64,000 nt of DNA from Halomonas sp. TD01. GTDB lineage: Bacteria > Pseudomonadota > Gammaproteobacteria > Pseudomonadales > Halomonadaceae. Shown piece by piece: positions 8,333 to 15,806 of the stretch. The translations under genes were made by a program, and so were the position numbers. The first letter of the stretch is position 1. Every line of letters starts with the position of its first letter. The notes under the pieces are model-generated. The model was not told the DNA's origin. It made no database searches and saw only the letters and a program-made list of their open reading frames with translations. The stretch covers positions 558,001 to 622,000 of the forward strand of contig NZ_OV350343.1 of NCBI RefSeq assembly GCF_923868895.1, read 5' to 3'.

Positions 8333-9766
8333 TTACAGCTTGGCAGCGGCTGGCGTTGGCTCGCTAATGCCTACCTCTTCCGGGGCGGCAGTCACCAACG
8401 CAAACTCCTCTTCAGCGGTTTTCGCCACCAGCTTATGCTTACTGTAAAGGAAGTAGTACGCTGCACCGGCGATGAATAGAACAATGGTGTAATTAAACGC
8501 CCGTGGGTCGAAAGCATAGACACCGGTCAGCGCGACGAGTGAAAGAACTAATGCAACCCCAGAGGTCACCACACCACCGGGTGTTTTATAAGGGCGCGGC
8601 AAGTCAGGCTGTTTAACTCGTAATAGAATGTGGCTGAGCGCCATCAATGCATAAGAGAGCGTTGCACCGACAACGGCCATCCCTAAAATTAGATCGCCTT
8701 CGCCGCTAAGTGAGACCAAAAAGCCAAATACACCAGGCACGATCAGCGCCAGATAAGGCACTTTACGCTCACTGGTTAGTGACAACTGCTTAGGCAAGTA
8801 ACCCGCTCGTGAAAGCGCAAAAACCAAACGGCTGTAGCCATAGATAATCGAGAAAAATGATGCCACCAGTCCCGCAAGGCCCAGCACGTTAACCAGTGTG
8901 GCAAGCGTAGGGTTGCCTGCAACCTTAAGCGCATCGACCAGCGGCACACCGCTTTGACCTATCATTTCAGCACCCGCTGCGCCTGCCAGTAACACCACGA
9001 CTAATAAAGCGGTAAATAGCAGAAACAGCATCGCAGCAATAATGCCTTTAGGCATATCGCGCGCGGGATCTTTGGCTTCTTCTGCCGCTAGGGGCACACC
9101 CTCAACCGCTAAAAATAGCCACATACCAAACGGCAGCGCGGCCCAAATACCGTACCAGCCATAGGGCATAAAGGTACTCGCGCCAGCGGCATCAGTGGGC
9201 GCAATATCAAAGAGGTTCGCTGAATCGAAATCGCCAATCAGCGCTACTGCTGTTGCCAAAATCGCAAACACCGCCAGGCCGCTAATCACCATCATGACTT
9301 TTAGCGCTTCACCCACGCCTGCTAAATGAATACCGATAAACACTGCGTAGAACAGCAGGTAAACCAACGGTCCATTAATACCCAGCAGCGCTTCGACTGC
9401 CGAGCCGATGAAAATCACTATCGCGGCAGGGGCAAGCGCGTACTCAATCAGCACCGCAAGCCCCGTTAAATAACCACCGGCTGGCCCCATCGCTTGGCGG
9501 GCAAAACTATAGCCACCACCCGCGGCTGGAATCGCTGCGGACATTTCCGCCAATGCTAATACGAGTGCAAGGTACATCAACGCCATTAGGCAGGCGGCAA
9601 TGGCAAAACCACCCCAGCCCGCTTCGGCAATACCGAAGTTCCAGCCGGCAAAATCACCGGAGATAACATAAGAAACCCCAAGCCCTGCTAGTAATAGCCA
9701 GCCCGCGGTCCCTTTTCTCAGCTGGCGCTTGGCCAGATACGCTTGATCGACAGAAGGTTGTGTCAT
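8333..9766 (-). CDS. eat: Ethanolamine permease (APC superfamily)
   Basis: Inner-membrane amine transporter of the APC family, about 477 residues with roughly 12 hydrophobic segments. Typical blocks include GTAGWLLLAGLGVSYVISGDFAGWNFG at the N-terminus and PAAGGGYSFARQAMGP in the substrate region, both characteristic of the TIGR00908 ethanolamine permeases. Start taken at ATG 9766 because AAGGG is seven bases upstream; ATG 9772 would be only two bases from it. It lies downstream of eutB and eutC in the same direction with a 158-base gap, which supports ethanolamine as substrate. A general amino-acid/polyamine porter is the less likely alternative. Confidence 0.9.
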   Translation of the reverse strand: MTQPSVDQAYLAKRQLRKGTAGWLLLAGLGVSYVISGDFAGWNFGIAEAGWGGFAIAACLMALMYLALVLALAEMSAAIPAAGGGYSFARQAMGPAGGYLTGLAVLIEYALAPAAIVIFIGSAVEALLGINGPLVYLLFYAVFIGIHLAGVGEALKVMMVISGLAVFAILATAVALIGDFDSANLFDIAPTDAAGASTFMPYGWYGIWAALPFGMWLFLAVEGVPLAAEEAKDPARDMPKGIIAAMLFLLFTALLVVVLLAGAAGAEMIGQSGVPLVDALKVAGNPTLATLVNVLGLAGLVASFFSIIYGYSRLVFALSRAGYLPKQLSLTSERKVPYLALIVPGVFGFLVSLSGEGDLILGMAVVGATLSYALMALSHILLRVKQPDLPRPYKTPGGVVTSGVALVLSLVALTGVYAFDPRAFNYTIVLFIAGAAYYFLYSKHKLVAKTAEEEFALVTAAPEEVGISEPTPAAAKL

Positions 9767-9836
9767 TGTCATGCCCTTTTCAGTGTGGAACGCAATCATT
9801 GTCAGCGGCGTGCTGAGTCGGGGTGTTGGTTCCGTA

Positions 9837-9861
9837 TTGTTGTTAGGAGTGTTGTTAGGAG
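9837..9861. repeat. Two-copy 12-bp head-to-tail duplication
   Basis: The string TGTTAGGAG recurs at 9841 and 9853 (period 12) in the eutC-permease gap, within a run of GTTGTTA-like words. No function can be assigned; it is one of several short intergenic tandem duplications in this window. Confidence 0.6.
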
Positions 9862-9924
9862 CGTTTCTATAAGTGTTGTTATTGATAGGTTGTTAATGGG
9901 TTGCTCTTAGCACGCAAGCCCCCG

Positions 9925-10767
9925 TTAATCGGCCACCAGGAAGTTTTGTGTTGAGCCACCCGATGCACCTTCTAATACGTTGTCCTCGCTACGATCTTTA
10001 AGTTGAACGCCGGACAGTTTTCGCTGACGGGCCTCGGTTAATAGCAACAGCAGCCGCCGCGCGCCCTCTTCCGGTTTCAGCCCTGCCGGGCGAACGTTCG
10101 AAATGCAGTTACGGCGGTCATCTTTTAAGCCCACTTCAGGTGCCCAAGTCATATACAGCCCGAGGCTATCGGGGGAACTTAAGCCTGGGCGTTCACCAAT
10201 CATCACCAGCACGGCATCGGCATTAAGCAGCGCGCCAACCTCATCACCAATCGCCACGCGGCCCTGCTCGACAATGGTTAGCGGCGCGAGCTGCCACTCC
10301 CGCTGATCATGTTCAAAGGCGCGATACAGCGCAGTAAGAAACGGCGCGCTATTCTGCTGCACCGCCAGTGCGGAAAGCCCATCGACAATGACCACCGCCA
10401 AATCGAAGCGCTGGCCACTTTCCGCACATTGCTGCAACTTCGCGCGCGAGGCGTCGTTAAGACGACGGCCATAATCAGGGCGTTGCAGATACATGGCCCG
10501 GTCCACTGCGTGGCTGTGTACATGAATAGGCGCCTGGCTCAGGTTCAGCGCTGTCGTTAACTCATCGGCCAACGCGTCGCACTCAAGGGGGCAGTGAACG
10601 GCGTCCTGGGCCTGGGCATGAGCCAGCTGAAACGCCAATAGCTGATGTGTAGGCAGGCTAATACCCGCACGACCAAGCCCAATACGGGCATCGGTAAATG
10701 CCCTCAGCCGCTCCCATGGGTTCGCGATAACGATAGATGGGGACTCTTTCGATTCATTATCAGACAT
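9925..10767 (-). CDS. eutC: Ethanolamine ammonia-lyase small subunit
   Basis: Light subunit of the adenosylcobalamin-dependent lyase that splits ethanolamine into acetaldehyde and ammonia. 280 residues, usual length. Recognisable are TDARIGLGRAGISLPTHQLLAFQLAHAQAQDAV in the N-terminal third, VDGLSALAV, GEVGALLNADAVLVMIGERPGLSSPDSLGLYMTW and the Cys-containing NCISNVRPAGL segment, all diagnostic of EutC. The start overlaps the eutB stop by eight bases, so the two subunits are translationally coupled. No eutA reactivase or microcompartment shell gene follows, which is the short eut arrangement seen in pseudomonads and relatives. Confidence 0.96.
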   Translation of the reverse strand: MSDNESKESPSIVIANPWERLRAFTDARIGLGRAGISLPTHQLLAFQLAHAQAQDAVHCPLECDALADELTTALNLSQAPIHVHSHAVDRAMYLQRPDYGRRLNDASRAKLQQCAESGQRFDLAVVIVDGLSALAVQQNSAPFLTALYRAFEHDQREWQLAPLTIVEQGRVAIGDEVGALLNADAVLVMIGERPGLSSPDSLGLYMTWAPEVGLKDDRRNCISNVRPAGLKPEEGARRLLLLLTEARQRKLSGVQLKDRSEDNVLEGASGGSTQNFLVAD

Positions 10768-12175
10768 CGCGGGCAGCCTCCTTTGGCAGGTGGCGAAGGC
10801 TATTGGCGAAAGCGGCCGGTAATTGATCGTTTAGCCGATAGGAAGAAACGTCTTGGAAGATTTGCATCTTCGCCAGCCACTGCTCGAACTCCGGGGCGGC
10901 CTTCAACCCAAGCACCCGCCGCGCATACAGAGCATCGTGAAAGGACGTGGTCTGGTAGTTGAGCATAATGTCATCAGAACCAGGGATACCCATCACAAAG
11001 CTACAGCCCGCCACGCCTAATAGCGTTAGCAGGTTGTCCATATCATTTTGATCGGCTTCAGCGTGATTGGTGTAGCACACGTCGCAGCCCATGGGCACGC
11101 CTAACAATTTGCCGCAGAAATGATCCTCCAGCCCCGCTCGGGTAATTTCTTTGCCGTCGTACAGATACTCGGGGCCGATAAATCCCACCACCGTATTCAC
11201 CAACAACGGGTTGAACTTACGTGCCACGGCATAGGCACGGGCTTCACAGGTTTGCTGGTCCAGGCCATGATGGGCGTCAGCGGAAAGCGAACTACCTTGG
11301 CCGGTTTCGAAATACATCACATTGCGTCCGACCGTACCGCGGTTCAGCGTCTGAGCGGCCGCTTCGGCTTCCGCCAGCGTACTCAAATCAAAACCAAAAC
11401 TGCGGTTGGTAGCTTCGGTACCGCCAATGGATTGAAAGACGAGATCTACAGGCGCGCCCTGCTCGATCGCTTCTAGCGTGTTGGTGACATGGGTGAGCAC
11501 GCAGGATTGGGTGGGAATTTCGTATTTCTGGATGACGTCATCCATCAGGCGCATCAGCTTGATACTTTGGGCGACGTTATCGGTGGCAGGATTGATGCCA
11601 ATGACTGCGTCGCCACTGCCATACAGCAGGCCATCCAGAATACTGGCAGCAATCCCGGTCACGTCATCGGTGGGATGATTGGGCTGCAACCGTGTGGATA
11701 ACCGGCCTGGCAGTCCAATAGTATTGCGAAACGCGGTCGTCACCTGACATTTCTTGGCGACCAGCATCAAATCTTGATTGCGCATCAACTTGCTAACAGC
11801 GGCGGCCATTTCAGGGGTAATGCCGAGGCGGGCCGCAGCCAACACATCACTGGTGGCGTAGTCGGACAGCAGCCAGTTACGAAAGTCCCCCACGGTCAAA
11901 TGCTTCAGCGGCGCAAATGCATCAGCATCGTGCTCGTCGATGATTAAGCGGGTAATTTCATCTTGCTCGTAGGGAATCAGTACATCATTCAAAAACGTGG
12001 TAAGCGGCAGCTCCGCCAGGACCATTTGCGCCACTACCCGCTCTTCTGCTGTTTCCGCAATGACACCTGCCAAGCGGTCACCGGAACGTGGCGGCGTGGC
12101 CTTGGCCATTAATTCCGCCAAGCCATTAAAGCGATAACGGCGGCTTCCCACTGTCGTTTGATAGGTCTGCGCCAT
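10760..12175 (-). CDS. eutB: Ethanolamine ammonia-lyase large subunit
   Basis: Catalytic heavy subunit of the B12-dependent ethanolamine ammonia-lyase, about 471 residues. Conserved EutB blocks are visible: RSGDRLAGVIAETAEERVVAQ, LPGRLSTRLQPNHPTDDV, the GDAVIGINPATD active-site region, FQSIGGTEATNRSFG, MYFETGQGSSLSADAHHG and GCDVCYTNHAEADQND. The ATG at 12175 is chosen because GGAAGG lies just upstream and the protein then begins at the conserved MAQTYQTTVG; a 60-residue upstream extension is AT-rich and unconserved. First gene of the eutB-eutC-permease operon, divergent from a AraC-type regulator. Confidence 0.96.
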   Translation of the reverse strand: MAQTYQTTVGSRRYRFNGLAELMAKATPPRSGDRLAGVIAETAEERVVAQMVLAELPLTTFLNDVLIPYEQDEITRLIIDEHDADAFAPLKHLTVGDFRNWLLSDYATSDVLAAARLGITPEMAAAVSKLMRNQDLMLVAKKCQVTTAFRNTIGLPGRLSTRLQPNHPTDDVTGIAASILDGLLYGSGDAVIGINPATDNVAQSIKLMRLMDDVIQKYEIPTQSCVLTHVTNTLEAIEQGAPVDLVFQSIGGTEATNRSFGFDLSTLAEAEAAAQTLNRGTVGRNVMYFETGQGSSLSADAHHGLDQQTCEARAYAVARKFNPLLVNTVVGFIGPEYLYDGKEITRAGLEDHFCGKLLGVPMGCDVCYTNHAEADQNDMDNLLTLLGVAGCSFVMGIPGSDDIMLNYQTTSFHDALYARRVLGLKAAPEFEQWLAKMQIFQDVSSYRLNDQLPAAFANSLRHLPKEAARDV

Positions 12176-12268
12176 GGGACCTTCCTTTTTTATATTTAAA
12201 AGCTGACTATCTCTAAAACAACGTCGCCGAATGCGCGTTGAGGAACAAAATTTGCTTGTTTCCACAAT

Positions 12269-12279
12269 AGCGCTATCAC
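12269..12279. promoter_or_regulatory. Operator-like half site AGCGCTATCAC (eutB side)
   Basis: The 11-mer AGCGCTATCAC lies 94 bases upstream of eutB. Its exact reverse complement occurs at 12365-12375 in front of the divergent regulator gene. Such a mirrored pair in a divergent intergenic region is typical of binding sites for the regulator encoded there; binding by the EutR-like protein is inference. Confidence 0.5.
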
Positions 12280-12361
12280 TTAATGGGGAGTATCGAGTTT
12301 TGGCAAACCTGTCATACTGATAAAAATTCAAACAAATACAATAAATTAGAAACAAGCAAGC

Positions 12362-12386
12362 AACGTGATAGCGCTTTAATCACGTT
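12362..12386. promoter_or_regulatory. Operator-like palindrome upstream of eutR
   Basis: Perfect 8-bp inverted repeat AACGTGAT / ATCACGTT (12362-12369 and 12379-12386) with a 9-base spacer, ending just before the AGGAG ribosome site of the regulator gene. It contains GTGATAGCGCT (12365-12375), the reverse complement of the motif at 12269-12279. The position suggests autoregulation. Confidence 0.5.
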
Positions 12387-12400
12387 CACAGGAGTTTCTC

Positions 12401-13345
12401 ATGACGTTGACAAGCCAAGACATTGCACCAAAAAAGTGCATGCAAGAGGCGTTTGATGCCGACGAACATGCTCAAAACCTGACCCGCTGGCAGCAGCAAT
12501 ACGACCAACTGAGTCCAGGGCGATTTTACGGGCGACTAGATGAAATTGAGTTACCCGCCATGCAGGTGTTTAAAGAACATACAGGGCAAGCGCTGCGCCA
12601 AGACTGCCGAGTGTGGGCTGACTCCCTATGGCTGGGAATCCCCACCCAGGCACCAGGGTCACGAATCAATGGACAGGCGTTGGAAGAGCATGAGGTGATG
12701 TGCCACCCCGGCGGTCGCGATTTTGAGCTGGTAACACCAGAGGCATTTGATATTTATGGACTGGTGATACGTATGCCGTTATTACAGGCTGCCGCCCAGC
12801 GACAAGGTGTAATACTTGATAATGAGTGGCACGCGTCACCCCGACGCCGGGTTGCGCCTGAAACACTGCATGCTGTGTCGTTTTTGCTTGAACGCTTACT
12901 CTCAAATCAGCAGGGCGCCATCGCCGAAAACGTGCATCAAGATATTTTGCTAACGGGCTTACTGGAGCTACTAAAAGCCAACCAAACAAGCCATGAATTG
13001 CCACCCAGCTATACCCATCGAAAAGCAGTGGTTGACCGGGTGAAGCGCTATGTTGATGAACACCTGGAAGGTCCGGTGACGATGGAGACACTATGCGAAC
13101 TGACTCATGTCAGCAGGCGTACGCTGCAATACAGTTTTACGACTATCCTAGGTATTAGCCCGCTGCAGTTTTTACGTTTAACGCGGCTTAACCGAGTGCG
13201 CCGCGCCCTGCGCAGTGCCGAGCCCCACCAGACGGTAACTGAAATTGCCACCTACTGGGGCTTTTGGCATTTGGGGCAATTTGCTCATGATTATAAGCAG
13301 CAGTTTGGCGAAAGCCCTTCGCAGACGTTAAACACGACTTATTAA
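12401..13345 (+). CDS. eutR: AraC-family regulator of ethanolamine genes (EutR-like)
   Basis: Transcription factor of 314 residues with a C-terminal AraC/XylS double helix-turn-helix, roughly residues 210-310. YVDEHLEGPVTMETLCELTHVSRRTLQYSF is the first HTH, and GISPLQFLRLTRLNRVRRAL with IATYWGFWHLGQFAHDYKQQFGESPSQTL is the second and its hallmark tail. The N-terminal ~200 residues should hold effector binding; in enteric EutR the effectors are ethanolamine plus B12. It is divergent from eutB with a 225-base shared control region carrying a mirrored 11-bp motif. The family call is firm; the EutR call rests on context. Confidence 0.88.
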   Translation: MTLTSQDIAPKKCMQEAFDADEHAQNLTRWQQQYDQLSPGRFYGRLDEIELPAMQVFKEHTGQALRQDCRVWADSLWLGIPTQAPGSRINGQALEEHEVMCHPGGRDFELVTPEAFDIYGLVIRMPLLQAAAQRQGVILDNEWHASPRRRVAPETLHAVSFLLERLLSNQQGAIAENVHQDILLTGLLELLKANQTSHELPPSYTHRKAVVDRVKRYVDEHLEGPVTMETLCELTHVSRRTLQYSFTTILGISPLQFLRLTRLNRVRRALRSAEPHQTVTEIATYWGFWHLGQFAHDYKQQFGESPSQTLNTTY

Positions 13346-13377
13346 GCGCGCAAGACCGCCTATTCGAGGTAGACCCT

Positions 13378-13992
13378 ATGGTAAATACCACCGCCTGGAA
13401 CCGATTGCGCTACAGCATTTACGCGCCAATGTATGATCTGGTGGCGACTAAAGCGTTTCGTAAACCCCGCAGGAGTGCACTTAGCCAAGTCGACTGGGAA
13501 CCCCGCATGCGCGTGCTGCTGGTAGGTGCTGGCACTGGCTTAGACCTGCCTTATTTACCCCGCGAATTAGAAATTCATTTGACCGATCTTACTCCCGCCA
13601 TGGTGACGCGCGCCCGTGAGCGAGCGGAACATGCGCAACGTGACGTGGTATGTCGTGTGATGGATGCTGCTGCACTGGACTACCCAGATGAGCATTTTGA
13701 CGTCGTTGTGATGCATCTTATTTTGGCGGTGATGCCCAATCCGGAACAGGGACTAGCCGAAGCGCACCGGGTACTGAAAAATGACGGGCAGCTCTGTGTT
13801 ATGGATAAATTTCAACCCGACACCCACATTGCTGGTCCAAGTCGGCGAGCACTGAACGTCATTACTTCATTGATCGCGACCGACATCACCCGCCAGGCGA
13901 CACCACTGCTTCAACAAGCAGGCTTCAACATCCGCCGCGACGAACCCGTATTGATGAATGGCCTTTTTCGCGCGCTGTTAGCAATAAAGTAG
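13378..13992 (+). CDS. Class I SAM-dependent methyltransferase
   Basis: 204 residues. The SAM-binding loop LLVGAGTGLDLPYLP (about residues 50-64), an acidic LTDLTPAMV after strand 2, the MDAAALDYPDEHFDVV segment and HRVLKNDGQLCVMDKF place it among UbiE/PmtA-like small-molecule methyltransferases. The N-terminal YAPMYD is shared with bacterial phosphatidylethanolamine N-methyltransferases, so a phospholipid or small lipid is a possible substrate; this is inference only. It starts 32 bases after the regulator and may be cotranscribed with it. A 10-copy octamer repeat begins eight bases after the stop. Confidence 0.8.
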   Translation: MVNTTAWNRLRYSIYAPMYDLVATKAFRKPRRSALSQVDWEPRMRVLLVGAGTGLDLPYLPRELEIHLTDLTPAMVTRARERAEHAQRDVVCRVMDAAALDYPDEHFDVVVMHLILAVMPNPEQGLAEAHRVLKNDGQLCVMDKFQPDTHIAGPSRRALNVITSLIATDITRQATPLLQQAGFNIRRDEPVLMNGLFRALLAIK

Positions 13993-14000
13993 CTTACCCA

Positions 14001-14080
14001 ACACATCTACACATCTACACATCTACACATCTACACATCTACACATCTACACATCTACACATCTACACATCTACACATCT
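14001..14080. repeat. Perfect 10-copy octanucleotide tandem repeat (ACACATCT)n
   Basis: Eighty bases made of exactly ten uninterrupted copies of ACACATCT, between the methyltransferase stop (13992) and the DUF2805 gene (14179). Being perfect and not a multiple of three, it should be prone to slipped-strand copy changes. It lies in untranslated DNA about 100 bases upstream of the next start, so any effect would be on transcription or mRNA structure. Confidence 0.97.
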
Positions 14081-14178
14081 CTCCAGAATATCAGTACAGT
14101 GAGCAACGCTCCGTCTAACACTGGTATAGTTAATGTCACCTTGTTATTTGCTCACCTCATCAACTCATAAGGTGTCTG

Positions 14179-14454
14179 ATGCCTAAAGCTGCCGTGAAAC
14201 GCTTTCGTCGCTTATCCGAAGAAGAACAATCCCGCGTCATTGAAATGGCCTGGGAAGATCGCACCCCGTTTGAAGCGATCGACACTCTGTTTGACTTGAG
14301 CGAGCCAGAAGTCATCGAAGTAATGCGCCACCAGCTTAAGCCTGCCTCGTTTCGGTTATGGCGTAAACGCGTTACAGGTCGGGCGACTAAACATACGGCT
14401 TTGCGATCGCCGGATGTTTTACGGGGCTACTGCCCAACGCAATATAAGCGCTAA
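14179..14454 (+). CDS. DUF2805 / TIGR03643 family protein
   Basis: Small basic protein of 91 residues with the family pattern: RLSEEEQSRVIEMAWEDRTPFEAI followed by FDLSEPEVIEVMRHQLKPASFRLWRKRVTGR and a tail ending in a GYCPTQYKR-like segment. The predicted helical layout and basic residues resemble a helix-turn-helix nucleic-acid binder, but the function of the family is unknown. AAGGTG lies upstream of the ATG. Monocistronic, preceded by the octamer repeat and followed by the Zur-box region of the COG0523 gene. Confidence 0.85.
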   Translation: MPKAAVKRFRRLSEEEQSRVIEMAWEDRTPFEAIDTLFDLSEPEVIEVMRHQLKPASFRLWRKRVTGRATKHTALRSPDVLRGYCPTQYKR

Positions 14455-14521
14455 TCCTCATTCGCACCGAAAATTCATAGGTTGCCATTTTCTAACCGGG
14501 TCTTTTTAACTGCCGACAAAG

Positions 14522-14541
14522 TGTTATATTATCACATAACA
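14522..14541. promoter_or_regulatory. Zur-box-like operator upstream of the COG0523 gene
   Basis: TGTTATATTATCACATAACA is a near-palindrome. Its first 13 bases from 14523, GTTATATTATCAC, match the enteric Zur core GTTATANTATAAC at all defined positions but one. It ends 38 bases before the start codon of a COG0523 metal GTPase, a family often repressed by zinc-loaded Zur. Zur binding itself is inferred. Confidence 0.7.
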
Positions 14542-14579
14542 TAAAGCCGTTTATAAAAACCCGCTTAGAGGTGCTAGCA

Positions 14580-15806
14580 ATGACCGCGTTCTCTCCCCTG
14601 CCCGTGACCGTGCTCTCGGGTTTTCTGGGTGCCGGTAAAACTACCGTACTCAATCATATTTTGGCTAACCGCGAAGGTCGCCGTGTTGCGGTAATCGTCA
14701 ACGATATGAGCGAGGTCAATATCGATGGTGCATTAGTGCGCGGCGGCCCTGGCGAATCAACGTTAGATGGCGAGGTGGCGCTAAACCGCTCTGAAGAGCG
14801 TTTGGTAGAAATGAGCAACGGCTGCATTTGCTGCACGCTGCGTGAAGACTTACTAGAAGAAGTGAGCCAACTGGCCAGGGAAGGCAAGTTCGATTATCTG
14901 GTAATTGAGTCCACCGGCATTTCCGAACCGCTACCGGTGGCAGAAACCTTCACCTTTGAAGATGAAAGCGGCCAAAGCCTTTCCCACGTTGCACGATTGG
15001 ATACGCTGGTAACCGTGGTCGATGGTGCCAATTTTCTTGCCCAGTACCGCGAAGCGCAGAGTCTCGCTGAAGCCGGCGAAAGCTTGGGTGAAGACGACGA
15101 GCGTAATGTCGCTGACCTGCTGGTCGACCAGATCGAGTTTTGTGATGTGCTGCTGATCAGTAAAACGGATCTCATCAATAAAAAAGAGCTCGAGGCGTTG
15201 AAGGCGATTCTGCATTCACTGAACCCTGATGCTGAGCTGGTGCCCATTACCCAAGGCAGCGTGCCGCTAGAGAAAGTGCTTAATACAGGCAAGTTCAATT
15301 TCGAGCGCGCCCAGCAAGCCCCCGGCTGGCTAAAAGAGATGCGCGGCGAGCATGTGCCGGAAACGGAGGAGTACGGTATCGGCAGCTTTGCCTACCACGC
15401 TCGCCGCCCCTTCCACCCGCAAAAATTCCACGACCTATTGAATCAGGAGTGGTTTGGTGAGGGGCTGCTGCGCTCGAAAGGCTTTTTTTGGCTTGCTACT
15501 CGGCCACGCTTCGCAGGCCAATGGAGCCAAGCAGGTGGTATTGCTCATCACGGCCCAGCGGGCGTGTTCTGGAAAGCTATCCCAGAAGCTAACTGGCCGG
15601 AAGATCCTGAAACTCGCCAGTTCATTATGGAAAAGTGGCAGGAGCCGTTTGGCGACATGCGCCAGGAGCTGGTGTTTATCGGCCAGAACTTAGACCAAGA
15701 CAACATGCGCGAAGCGCTGGACGCCTGCTTGCTAAGCGAAGCGGAGCTGCTGGAAGGCATGGAAGCCTGGAAGCAGCTACCCGATCCTTTCCCCGCTTGG
15801 GAGTAA
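14580..15806 (+). CDS. COG0523 (CobW/ZigA-like) metal-chaperone GTPase
   Basis: G3E-family GTPase of about 408 residues thought to deliver metal, probably zinc, to client proteins under limitation. Visible are the P-loop GFLGAGKTT (14-22), the family's metal motif GCICC (81-85), an [16 protein letters not shown] switch region, a SKTDL specificity motif and a C-terminal CobW_C domain from about residue 260. The ATG at 14580 is preferred over the in-frame GTG at 14571 because AGAGGTG is six bases upstream. A Zur-like box 38 bases upstream supports zinc-starvation induction. The 3' end overlaps the convergent recQ by 30 bases. Confidence 0.92.
   Translation: MTAFSPLPVTVLSGFLGAGKTTVLNHILANREGRRVAVIVNDMSEVNIDGALVRGGPGESTLDGEVALNRSEERLVEMSNGCICCTLREDLLEEVSQLAREGKFDYLVIESTGISEPLPVAETFTFEDESGQSLSHVARLDTLVTVVDGANFLAQYREAQSLAEAGESLGEDDERNVADLLVDQIEFCDVLLISKTDLINKKELEALKAILHSLNPDAELVPITQGSVPLEKVLNTGKFNFERAQQAPGWLKEMRGEHVPETEEYGIGSFAYHARRPFHPQKFHDLLNQEWFGEGLLRSKGFFWLATRPRFAGQWSQAGGIAHHGPAGVFWKAIPEANWPEDPETRQFIMEKWQEPFGDMRQELVFIGQNLDQDNMREALDACLLSEAELLEGMEAWKQLPDPFPAWE

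Noticed and set aside
12176-12355. 60-residue N-terminal extension of EutB
   Set aside because: AT-rich, no similarity to EutB, and it would cover the divergent control region; a good ribosome site precedes the ATG at 12175.
14001-14080. Octamer array considered as CRISPR or replication iterons
   Set aside because: No spacers, no cas genes, unit too short and perfectly contiguous; no replication gene nearby.
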